Assembly (NCBI GenBank): GCA_963840565.1
Contig: CAWIZH010000006.1
Span: 186,001-250,000 of the forward strand
Origin: VRUE01 sp963840565
GTDB taxonomy: Bacteria; Actinomycetota; Thermoleophilia; Solirubrobacterales; 70-9
Direction of reading: 5' to 3'
Length of the DNA: 64,000 bases
Below, piece by piece: positions 56,803 through 64,000 of the stretch. Within the stretch, counting starts at the first letter, position 1. Each line of letters opens with the position of its first letter. The position numbers were made by a program, and so were the translations under genes. The notes under the pieces were generated by a model. That model ran no database searches and was not told where the DNA came from. It worked only from the letters and a program-made list of their open reading frames with translations.

Positions 56803-58555
56803 GCTGCTCCTCCAGTTGTGGGACTTGGGGCGGGCCGGCCGCGGCGTGGACCGGCTCCTCGGCGTGGTGGTACTGGCCGCCGCGCAGCATCGAGGCGGCG
56901 GCGGCAACGAGGCAGGCGACGATGGCGAAGGTGAAGGCGGTGTCGAGCCCGTCGCTGAAAGGGCCCGAGATCAGGTGCGGGAAGAAGGCCTGCCCGGTCA
57001 GTGCGGCGTGGGCGTGGCCGGCAGCCCGGCGAGGGCGTGCGCCCCGACCAGGTGCTGGACCGGGTTGTAGCCGAGGAAGGCGGCGAAGAGGACCGAGATC
57101 GGCGGCGCCCCGGCGGCGTGGTGGGCGACCCCGTGCGCGACCCCGTGCGCTTCGAGGCCGCTGCTCAGCGTCGCCCGGCAGGCTTGAGGCGAGGCCGACG
57201 ATCAGCAGGGTGAAGAAGATCCCGACCGAGAGCACCTGGGCGGAGTTCTGGAAGGTCTGGTTCATGCCGCCGCCGGCGCCGCGGTCGGCGGCGGGCAGGC
57301 TGTTCATCACCGCGGCGCGGTTGGGCGAGGCGAACATCCCCATCGAGGCGCCGATCAAGAGCAGGATCGCGGCGAAGACGGGGTAGGCGAAGTCGATCGG
57401 CAGCATCATCAGCAGGGCGAAGCCGAGCGCCGAGGCGAGCATGCCGCCGGTGGCGAAGGGACGGGCGCCGAAGCGGTCGGAGAGGTAGCCCGAGATCGGC
57501 CCGGCGATCAGCAGCCCGATCGTCAGCGGCAGCATGTAGATGCCGGCCCAGAGGGGCGTCTCGGTGAAGCCGTAGCCGTGCAGCGGCAGCCAGATGCCCT
57601 GCAGCCAGATGATCAGCATGAACATCAGGCCGCCGCGGGAGAGAGCGGCGAGGAAAGTCGAGAGGGTGCCGAAGGTGAAGGCGCGGATGCGGAAGAGGGT
57701 GAGCCGGAACATCGGCTCGGCGACGCGACTCTCGATCACCGCGAAGGCGATCAGCGAGGTGATCGAACCGGCGATCAGGGCGATCACCCGGGGGCTGCCC
57801 CAGCCGGTCGGGCTGCCGCCGTAGGGGCGGATGCCGTAGGTGACCGCGACCATCACCAGGATCAGGCCGAGGGCGAAGGTGACGTTGCCCCACCAGTCGA
57901 TCGCGGCAGGCCGCGGTTTGCTGCGCTCCTCCAGCTTGAGGTAGGCCCAGACCGTGCCGAAGAGGCCGACCGGGACCGAGATCAGGAAGACCAGGCGCCA
58001 GTCGATCGGCGCCAGCAGGCCGCCGAGGATGAGGCCGACGAACATGCCGCTGACGGCGACGATGTTGTTGATGCCGAGCGCCATGCCGCGCTGGTTGGTG
58101 GGGAAGGCGTCGGTGATGATCGCCGCGGCGTTGGCGAGCAGGCAGGCGCCGCCGACGCCCTGGACGATGCGGAAGATGACGAGGTAGAGGGCGCCGTCCT
58201 GTCCGGTCATCCAGTCGATCGCGAGCAGCAGCGAGGCGACCGTATAGATGACGAAGCCGAGGTTGTAGATGCGGACGCGGCCGTAGATGTCGCCGAGCCG
58301 GCCGAGGCTGACGATCAGCACGCTGGAGACGACCAGGTAGCCGAGGATCATCCAGAGCAGGTAGGAGCTGTTGGCGGGCACCAGCGGGTCGAGGTGGATG
58401 CCGCGGAAGATGTCGGGCATCGCGATCAGCGTGATCGAGGCGTCGAGCGTCGCCAGCAGCACGGCGAGGGTCGTATTGGAGAGCGCGATCCACTTGTAGC
58501 GGTCGGTGTCGTTGGTTCCGGCGACCTGAGTTGAGGTCCTCGCGCTCATCGACAC
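56792..58555 (-). CDS. DHA2-type MFS exporter with a compensated double frameshift
   Basis: A 587-residue multidrug exporter with 14 helices (motif-A-like GRLGDIYGRVRIYN). Residues about 460-515 (57010-57176) read as Arg/Gly/Pro-rich text and are out of frame with the family. Reading that stretch in the other frame gives conserved VLFAAFLGYNP and EAHGVAHGVAHH. One extra G near 57175 and one missing G near 57013 explain it. The last helix (FTFAIVACLVAAAASML) is again in frame. It diverges from the MarR-MFS gene across a 34-bp palindrome. Confidence 0.8.
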   Translation of the reverse strand: MSMSARTSTQVAGTNDTDRYKWIALSNTTLAVLLATLDASITLIAMPDIFRGIHLDPLVPANSSYLLWMILGYLVVSSVLIVSLGRLGDIYGRVRIYNLGFVIYTVASLLLAIDWMTGQDGALYLVIFRIVQGVGGACLLANAAAIITDAFPTNQRGMALGINNIVAVSGMFVGLILGGLLAPIDWRLVFLISVPVGLFGTVWAYLKLEERSKPRPAAIDWWGNVTFALGLILVMVAVTYGIRPYGGSPTGWGSPRVIALIAGSITSLIAFAVIESRVAEPMFRLTLFRIRAFTFGTLSTFLAALSRGGLMFMLIIWLQGIWLPLHGYGFTETPLWAGIYMLPLTIGLLIAGPISGYLSDRFGARPFATGGMLASALGFALLMMLPIDFAYPVFAAILLLIGASMGMFASPNRAAVMNSLPAADRGAGGGMNQTFQNSAQVLSVGIFFTLLIVGLASSLPGDAEQRPRSARGRARGRPPRRRGAADLGPLRRLPRLQPGPAPGRGARPRRAAGHAHAALTGQAFFPHLISGPFSDGLDTAFTFAIVACLVAAAASMLRGGQYHHAEEPVHAAAGPPQVPQLEEQHAR

Positions 58556-58563
58556 GCTCCATA

Positions 58564-58597
58564 GTACACAGGCAAACTGTGCAGTTTGCCTGTGTAC
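58564..58597. promoter_or_regulatory. 34-bp palindromic operator between two exporters
   Basis: Sixteen-base arms, gtacacaggcaaactg and its complement, pair perfectly around the central tg. It lies in the 61-base gap between the divergent exporter and the MarR-MFS gene, where the only room for both promoters is. A TATGAT hexamer (58605-58610) follows on the plus strand and would put transcription at about the GTG start. A MarR-family operator is the likely identity. Confidence 0.8.
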
Positions 58598-58616
58598 ATT
58601 CGGGTATGATCCGCGC

Positions 58617-60521
58617 GTGCCGACCCGCGTCGACAGTGGACCGCTCGCCAGCGAGCTGCGCGTCGTGCTGGGTCACCTGATCCGGCGCCTGCGAACTCAG
58701 CACCGCTTCTCGCTCTCGCAGGGCTCGGTCCTGGGACGGCTGGATCGCGAAGGGCCGCAGAGCACGAGCAAGCTCGCTGCGGCAGAACGCGTGCGGCCGC
58801 AGTCGATGGGCCAGACGGTCGCCGAGCTCGAGGCGCAGGGCCTGGTCGAGCGCCACGCCGACCCGAGCGACGGCCGCAGCAGCCTGATCGAGCTGACCGA
58901 GGCGGGTCGGGTCGAACTGCGCGAGGACCGCGGCCGGCGCGAGGGGTGGCTGGCCGAGGCGATCGAGGAGAGCTTCAGCGACGAGGAGCGCAAGGTGCTC
59001 GACCGGGCGGTGCGGGCTGCTGGCGCGGCTGGGGGAGCTTTGACCGCGCCGCAGGGCGGCGGCCGGCGCCGCTGGATCGCCCTGGTCGTACTCTGCCTGG
59101 GCCAGCTGATGATCGTGCTCGACGCGACGATCGTCAACGTCGCCCTGCCCTCGATCCAGGGTGACCTCGACTTCACCCAGGCGAGCCTGACCTGGGTGGT
59201 CAACGCCTACCTGATCGCCTTCGGCAGCTTCATGCTGCTGGCCGGGCGCCTCGGCGACCTGATCGGTCGCAAGAAGGTCTTCATCGGCGGCCTGGTGCTG
59301 TTCACGACGGCCTCGGTGCTCTGCGGCCTCGCCGACAGCCAGGGCCTGCTGATCGGCGCCCGTTTCGTCCAGGGCGCCGGCGGCGCGATCGCCTCCTCGG
59401 TGATCATCGCGATCATCGTCACCGAGTTCCCGCGGCCCTGGGAGCAGGCGAAAGCGATGGGCGTCTTCGCCTTCGTCGCCTCGGCCGGCGGTTCGATCGG
59501 CCTGCTGGCCGGCGGCGTGCTCACCCACGCGCTCAACTGGCACTGGATCTTCTTCATCAATCTGCCGATCGGGCTGCTTGCGATCGGGCTGGGACTGGTG
59601 CTGGTCGAGGAGAACGAGGGAGCGGGCCTGCGCCAGGGCGTCGACGTCCTCGGCTCGGTGCTGATCACGGCGGCGATGATGCTCGGCGTCTACACGATCG
59701 TGAAGACGGGCGACTACGGCTGGGGCTCGGCGCGGACGCTCGGTGGCGCCGCCCTGGCCCTGGCGATGATCGCCGGCTTCGGCGTCTACGAGTCGAGGAT
59801 CGAGAACCCGATCGTGCCGCTGCGGGTGCTGCGCTCGCGCAGCCTCACCGGGGCCAACATCGTCCGTGGCCTGCTCGTGGTCGGCATGTTCTCGTCGTTC
59901 TTCCTCGGCGCCCTTTACCTGGAGCACGTGCTCGATTACAGCGCCGTGCAGACCGGGCTGGCCTTCCTGCCGATGACCCTCAGCATCGGCTTCCTCTCGG
60001 TGGCGGTGACGCCGCGCCTGCTGCGCCGCTTCGGCGCCAAGCAGACCCTGATCCCGGGCCTGGTGATGACCCTGGCCGGCCTGATCCTCTTTGCCCGCGT
60101 CCCGGTCGATGCGACCTACTGGCCCGACCTCTTCCCGGCCTTCCTCCTGCTCGGCCTCGGCGCCGGCACCTCGTTCATGCCGCTGATCACCCTGGCGATG
60201 TCCGAGGTCCCCAAGGCCGACGCCGGCCTCGGCTCGGGCCTGATCAACGTCTCCCAGCAGATGTCAGCAGCGATCGGCGTCGCCGTCCTCGGCACCCTGG
60301 CCGCAAGCCGAACCAGCGACCTAATAGCCGAAGGCCACGCCCAGGCGAACGCCCTGACCAGCGGCTTCCACTTCTCCTTCACGATCGCCTCGTGCTGCGT
60401 GGCGCTCGGCATAGTCCTGGCCGCCGCCATCCTCCGCCCGGTCCAAGCACCGGGGCACAGCGAGCCGACGACCGAGGAACTGCGCATCCGCGAGGGATTG
60501 CTGGCCGACGAGATGGTCTGA
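58617..60521 (+). CDS. MarR-type regulator fused in frame to a DHA2 MFS exporter
   Basis: A 634-residue open frame. Residues 1-140 are a MarR winged helix (SVLGRLDREGPQSTSKLAA, ERVRPQSMGQTVAELEAQGLVERH, DGRSSLIELT). Residues 150-612 form a 14-helix DHA2 exporter (QLMIVLDATIVNVALPSIQ). A TTG at 59040 with ggggga upstream would make a normal exporter start, and deleting one G of the run at 59031-59035 would end MarR at TGA 59041. So the fusion depends on one base. GTG start at 58617, almost leaderless. If real, it is a membrane-tethered one-component regulator. Confidence 0.75.
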   Translation: MPTRVDSGPLASELRVVLGHLIRRLRTQHRFSLSQGSVLGRLDREGPQSTSKLAAAERVRPQSMGQTVAELEAQGLVERHADPSDGRSSLIELTEAGRVELREDRGRREGWLAEAIEESFSDEERKVLDRAVRAAGAAGGALTAPQGGGRRRWIALVVLCLGQLMIVLDATIVNVALPSIQGDLDFTQASLTWVVNAYLIAFGSFMLLAGRLGDLIGRKKVFIGGLVLFTTASVLCGLADSQGLLIGARFVQGAGGAIASSVIIAIIVTEFPRPWEQAKAMGVFAFVASAGGSIGLLAGGVLTHALNWHWIFFINLPIGLLAIGLGLVLVEENEGAGLRQGVDVLGSVLITAAMMLGVYTIVKTGDYGWGSARTLGGAALALAMIAGFGVYESRIENPIVPLRVLRSRSLTGANIVRGLLVVGMFSSFFLGALYLEHVLDYSAVQTGLAFLPMTLSIGFLSVAVTPRLLRRFGAKQTLIPGLVMTLAGLILFARVPVDATYWPDLFPAFLLLGLGAGTSFMPLITLAMSEVPKADAGLGSGLINVSQQMSAAIGVAVLGTLAASRTSDLIAEGHAQANALTSGFHFSFTIASCCVALGIVLAAAILRPVQAPGHSEPTTEELRIREGLLADEMV

Positions 60522-60543
60522 ATAGCATTGGTAGACGATCTTG

Positions 60544-60580
60544 CGTCTAACCGATTAGACGTTTAATCGTCTGATCGTCT
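60544..60580. promoter_or_regulatory. clustered AGACG/CGTCT palindromes before fic
   Basis: CGTCTAA-ccga-TTAGACG (60544-60561) is a perfect palindrome, the last arm pairs again with CGTCTGA at 60568-60574, and a further CGTCT follows at 60576. TATATT overlaps the end as a possible -10. The same 12-base segment cgtctgatcgtc recurs at 61690-61701, at the end of fic. Confidence 0.6.
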
Positions 60581-60591
60581 ATATTTGAGAT

Positions 60592-61677
60592 GTGCTCTCA
60601 GCTACGCCTACTCCCACCCTCAAGCTGCAGGCGCAGCTCGAGGAGCTCGACAAGCTCCGCGACGACCTCGGCCACGAGGTCGGTCGCGTCGTGCCATGGA
60701 TCGGTGCCTTGCGCCGACAAGTACGTGCGTCTTCAGTTGAAGGCTCCACTTCGATCGAGGGGTTCAGTGTCGCGCCGGGGGAGGCAGCAGCCCTGGTCAG
60801 TGGCGATCGAACAGTGGATCTCGACGACAAGAACAGACAGGCGGTCGCGTGTTACGCCCGCGCGATGGACCACGTCGGCGTGATGGCCAAGGACCCCTCG
60901 TTTGCCTGGCACAACCGCGTGATCCTCGACCTGCACTTCGACGCGTGCTCCTTCCAGCGCAGCGAGAGCCCAGGAAGGTGGCGCACCGGACCGGTTGGGG
61001 TGACCGGAAGCGACGGCCGAATCCGCTACCAAGCGCCCGACGCCGACGAGGTCCCCGGCCTGATGGCCGAAGTAATCGAGTGGCTTCACAATGGAGACCG
61101 CAACGCCCACACGGTCGTCCGCGCCGCAATGGCTCACCTCCACGTCGTCTCCGTCCACCCATTCCGCGACGGCAACGGCCGCATCTCCCGCATCATCCAA
61201 TCCCTGGTCCTTGCCCAAGAGGGCCTGATGTCCCCCGAGTTCGGCTCGATCGAGGAGTACCTCGGCCAGCACACGGCCGACTACTACGCAGCCCTGAACG
61301 AGGCCCACGGCCCCACCTACCAACCAGAGCGAGACGCCTCCAACTGGGTTGCATTCTGCGTAAATGCACACCTGTCGCAGGCTCGTCAGCGACTAATCCA
61401 GATCAAAGACGCAGCCGCTCGCTGGACCCACCTCGAAGAGTTGGTCAGCTCCCGCAACTGGCCCGACCGCTTGGTGATCGCCCTCGAGCAGAGCCTCATG
61501 GGCGGCTCCGATCGGGCGAGCTACGCGGCGGAGGCGGACATCTCATTTGCCACGGCGAGCGCCGATTTTCGACGTCTTCTCGATAGTGGTCTGGTCGAGC
61601 AACGGGGTCGCGGGAGGGGAATTCGCTATCGAGCGAGCGAAGGCCTGGGCGCCGAGGTCCCGCCCGGAGGTAAGTGA
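60592..61677 (+). CDS. fic: Fic-family AMPylase with winged-helix C-terminus
   Basis: A 361-residue protein. The Fic motif HPFRDGNGR is at 189-197, and the N-terminal inhibitory helix carries STSIEG (52-57), the class-II pattern that blocks ATP until released. It transfers AMP or another nucleotide part to target proteins. The C-terminal 60 residues (FATASADFRRLLDSGLVEQRG) form a winged helix that could bind the palindromes upstream. GTG start at 60592. Facing the methylase gene with 22 bases between stops. Confidence 0.88.
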   Translation: MLSATPTPTLKLQAQLEELDKLRDDLGHEVGRVVPWIGALRRQVRASSVEGSTSIEGFSVAPGEAAALVSGDRTVDLDDKNRQAVACYARAMDHVGVMAKDPSFAWHNRVILDLHFDACSFQRSESPGRWRTGPVGVTGSDGRIRYQAPDADEVPGLMAEVIEWLHNGDRNAHTVVRAAMAHLHVVSVHPFRDGNGRISRIIQSLVLAQEGLMSPEFGSIEEYLGQHTADYYAALNEAHGPTYQPERDASNWVAFCVNAHLSQARQRLIQIKDAAARWTHLEELVSSRNWPDRLVIALEQSLMGGSDRASYAAEADISFATASADFRRLLDSGLVEQRGRGRGIRYRASEGLGAEVPPGGK

Positions 61678-61699
61678 CGATTGAGTAAACGTCTGATCG

Positions 61700-64000
61700 T
61701 CACGCCTCCACGAGGCCCGGTGCTGCAGCGTGCCCTGCTCTTACCCTTTCTGCCTCGTCCTCCGAGAGCCCGTAAAGCGCGAACACGGTGTCGTCGACCT
61801 CGGCGCGGATCTCCTCTACACGTTCGCTGCCGGCAACCAAGCTTGGTCGCGCCGCCTGTACGAGATTCAAGATCTCCGCTTTGCGCCCAGGTGTCAGCTC
61901 CACTCCGAGCTGGCGGGCCGTCCGCGTCATCGGAGTCCAGAAAGCGGTGAGATCGTCTGCATCCGGTGATCGGACTGCGTCGAGGATTGACCGCCATCTT
62001 GGCAGCACAAACGATGGTTCATCGTCACGACGCCGCTCGAGTCCAAGGGCCTTGATCAGACCGTCGGCAAGGTCGCTTCTCAGCGCGGCCAGCTCGGTCG
62101 CCTCATCGTGCCATCGTCGCCCTTGGTCGCATAGCGACTGATAAAGGGGCTCGGGCTCTGCCGGCTCATCTGCGTCGACCGGAAGGCGGGGGATGGGGAG
62201 CACTCGGAGCTGTGGTGCCTGAACCTGCAGATATCCCCCGCCCATGCGAAGGGCGCCGAAATATCCCTCGTAGATCCAGGAAAGCAGCGAGCTATGCATC
62301 AGGGCTGCCAGGGCGTGGAGGTCGACCTCTCCCTGCAGGATGAAGTTCGTATTGATTGAGGCGTAGGAGCCATCTGCATCGAGATGCGCCTCCAGTTGCA
62401 TGCATAGCTTCTTGAAGATCAGCTTTGGAGACCAGTACTGCGAGCGGCGGTTCTCGGACACCTTGTCCGAGCGAAAGGGCAGTACGGGTCGCAGAAAGTG
62501 ATTCCCTTGATGCGTAAAGCGCGTCTCGCCCCATTCACCGCAGAACGCCGAGATTGTCCCGGTGCTGACAACCTTCCAGCCAGGCGTGGTGGAGAGATGC
62601 TCCTCTCTGATCTCATGACCAAGCTGCTCTGCCTCGGCGGCGGACGTAGAGGCCACCGCGCGCATCCCATGGTGGCCTTCCAGCTCGTGGTGTTTTTCCG
62701 CCAACGAGACGATGAGCTCCGCGTCATCAAGGAGAAGAAATGCCCAGATGCATTCGGGCAGTCGGGTGAGGGCGTCCGAGCGATGCGCGGCTACCTGCTC
62801 CAGCTCCCCATCTTCAAGCAGGCGCATAACCTCAACGAAGATTGGGACGCTGTTGCCGGCCCTGAATAGAGAGATAATCGGGTAGACGCTTGGATCGTCA
62901 AAGACGGTGATCCTGCTCGCATCGACGAGGCGGATCAGCGCATGCCGGTCGACGGCATGCTCCCTGAAGGCACTTGCGTACGGAGCTGCCAGGAACTTAT
63001 TGGGGGTGATCAGGCTGATCCAGCCATCCTCACGTGCCAGCCCCAGGGACAACTCCATAAACAGGAGGTACATATCGAACGGTCCTTTTGCCGACGAAAA
63101 TCGTTTCCTCCAGAAGCGATCCTCATCAGGGGTGTGGGCACCGCGCCTCTCTATTGCATTTACATACGGAGGATTAGTGACAACTGCATCAAACCCGCGT
63201 GGCCGCGTTTTATTCAGAAACACCTCCGGGAAAGCCAGCTCCCAGTGATGCAGACGAAAACGGGAACTCAGATCTGCAACCGTCGAGCTGAGGGTCGAGT
63301 TACCTTCGGCGTCATGAGTTCCGGACGACAAGGTTGTGACCGCCTGGAGGTAGTCGTCTTCCGTAACCTGGAGACCGAGGCGATTGGCAGTCCACAGGTC
63401 AGCCGTTCTCATAAACGCACTGCGCAGGCGGTTGAGATCCTCAAACAGCCGTTCCTTCTCTTTGACGTCAGCGATTGTGTCGGAATGCTGGCCCTCGATT
63501 TGGCCCACCAGCTCCAAGAGCTCGGGAAGTACCCGTCCCAGGGCGTCTTCTACGAAGTTCATCTGTCCGTCGCTCTCGCCCTCGAGCGTTGCCATCGCCT
63601 GGATATCCGCGCCGATCAAGCTGTTCCCGCAGACCAGATGCGCGTCTATGAATGAAAGCGGGCGATCACGCGCAACCGTGGTCAGCCAAAGGGAGAGCTT
63701 CGAAAGCTCGACTGCCAGGGGATTGAGATCAACGCCGAAAACACAGCGCTCGACGACATCTCTCTTGGCGGCTTGAAACTGGGTCGCGGCAGGATTACTG
63801 CCTTCTCCACCCGCTCGGACTATCGCGCGGCCCAGGTGATCGACGACCTCCACCAGAAAGTGGCCGGAGCCCATTGCGGGATCGCAGACCCTCAAGGCCA
63901 TAAGAGCGGCGACAAGGTCGTCGCCGCCGAGCTCCTGCTCCAGTTCGGCCACCAGACGGCCCACCGAGTCGTCGACCATCTCCTCAACGATGGCCTGCGG
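61700..64000 (-). CDS. Eco57I-like restriction-modification methylase, 5' end outside the window
   Basis: The 3' 767 codons of an adenine-specific methylase with fused target recognition. SAM-binding motif DPAMGSGHFLVEV (near the visible start) and catalytic NPPY (VVTNPPYVNAIE, about 270 residues on) are present. A helicase or nuclease part may lie upstream. The frame is open to the window edge. GC content is lower than its neighbours, fitting a transferred defence gene. Stop at 61700. Confidence 0.88.
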   Translation of the reverse strand, partial: PQAIVEEMVDDSVGRLVAELEQELGGDDLVAALMALRVCDPAMGSGHFLVEVVDHLGRAIVRAGGEGSNPAATQFQAAKRDVVERCVFGVDLNPLAVELSKLSLWLTTVARDRPLSFIDAHLVCGNSLIGADIQAMATLEGESDGQMNFVEDALGRVLPELLELVGQIEGQHSDTIADVKEKERLFEDLNRLRSAFMRTADLWTANRLGLQVTEDDYLQAVTTLSSGTHDAEGNSTLSSTVADLSSRFRLHHWELAFPEVFLNKTRPRGFDAVVTNPPYVNAIERRGAHTPDEDRFWRKRFSSAKGPFDMYLLFMELSLGLAREDGWISLITPNKFLAAPYASAFREHAVDRHALIRLVDASRITVFDDPSVYPIISLFRAGNSVPIFVEVMRLLEDGELEQVAAHRSDALTRLPECIWAFLLLDDAELIVSLAEKHHELEGHHGMRAVASTSAAEAEQLGHEIREEHLSTTPGWKVVSTGTISAFCGEWGETRFTHQGNHFLRPVLPFRSDKVSENRRSQYWSPKLIFKKLCMQLEAHLDADGSYASINTNFILQGEVDLHALAALMHSSLLSWIYEGYFGALRMGGGYLQVQAPQLRVLPIPRLPVDADEPAEPEPLYQSLCDQGRRWHDEATELAALRSDLADGLIKALGLERRRDDEPSFVLPRWRSILDAVRSPDADDLTAFWTPMTRTARQLGVELTPGRKAEILNLVQAARPSLVAGSERVEEIRAEVDDTVFALYGLSEDEAERVRAGHAAAPGLVEA

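Noticed and set aside
57165..59927. A 920-codon frame spanning both exporters on the minus strand
   Set aside because: It crosses the 34-bp palindrome and two well-supported starts, and its product is Arg/His/Asp-rich without structure.
1..64000. CRISPR array, insertion sequence or rRNA
   Set aside because: No regularly spaced identical repeats of suitable length, no transposase motif and no rRNA sequence were seen; the only dispersed repeats are the hairpin families and short operators.

Overview
This window comes from a high-GC actinobacterial chromosome, most likely class Thermoleophilia (Solirubrobacterales or relatives). That placement is inferred. It rests on the GC-rich third codon positions, the F420-type oxidoreductase, the actinobacterial-type LexA boxes, a mycobacterial-type Rv2578c radical SAM protein, and large secreted NHL/fibronectin-like proteins with basic tails. 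No rRNA is present to settle it.

Layout. 0-11 kb is mostly core and housekeeping: partial tRNA-Thr, a TMEM175-like channel, a PqqD-ThiF adenylyltransferase, uracil-DNA glycosylase, an ArsR-type regulator, an MMPL exporter, pgsA, folE2, a principal-type sigma factor and tRNA-Tyr. A PD-(D/E)XK nuclease gene overlaps that tRNA. 11.6-25.4 kb holds an SDR/MerR pair, an AAA ATPase, then a surface or secreted block (collagen-like protein, NHL giant, second giant, PucR regulator, duplicated-domain secreted protein). 25.4-30.5 kb is a decaying accessory patch: ATPase remnants, an intact XRE + nucleotidyltransferase pair with a deletion-fused copy of itself nearby, hipBA behind three evenly spaced operators, and broken TetR fragments. 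30.5-37 kb carries three intact TetR genes, a double-domain dCTP deaminase, a MerR/MFS operon and small enzymes. 37.1-41 kb has a tacAT toxin-antitoxin pair, then a LexA-box-controlled radical SAM gene interrupted by a homing intein, facing a LigC-type DNA ligase. 41-46.4 kb is a dipeptide/oligopeptide ABC operon with a fused ATPase. 46.4-56.8 kb mixes an exporter, c-di-GMP enzymes (HD-GYP and GGDEF), alcohol dehydrogenase, GST, pterin dehydratase, ArfB and small proteins. 56.8-60.5 kb holds two divergent DHA2 exporters, one fused to a MarR domain, around a 34-bp palindrome. 60.6-64 kb holds a Fic protein and an Eco57I-like methylase running off the window edge.

Three themes cut across the region. 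First, long hairpins (20-27 bp arms) recur at gene ends and between genes, in families that share core sequence while their arms differ but still pair. Second, two near-identical SOS boxes sit on the start regions of a nuclease gene and the intein-bearing radical SAM gene. Third, several apparent frameshifts and the MarR-MFS fusion itself hinge on single G/C bases in homopolymer runs, so real events and assembly errors must be separated before the most unusual gene structures are believed.
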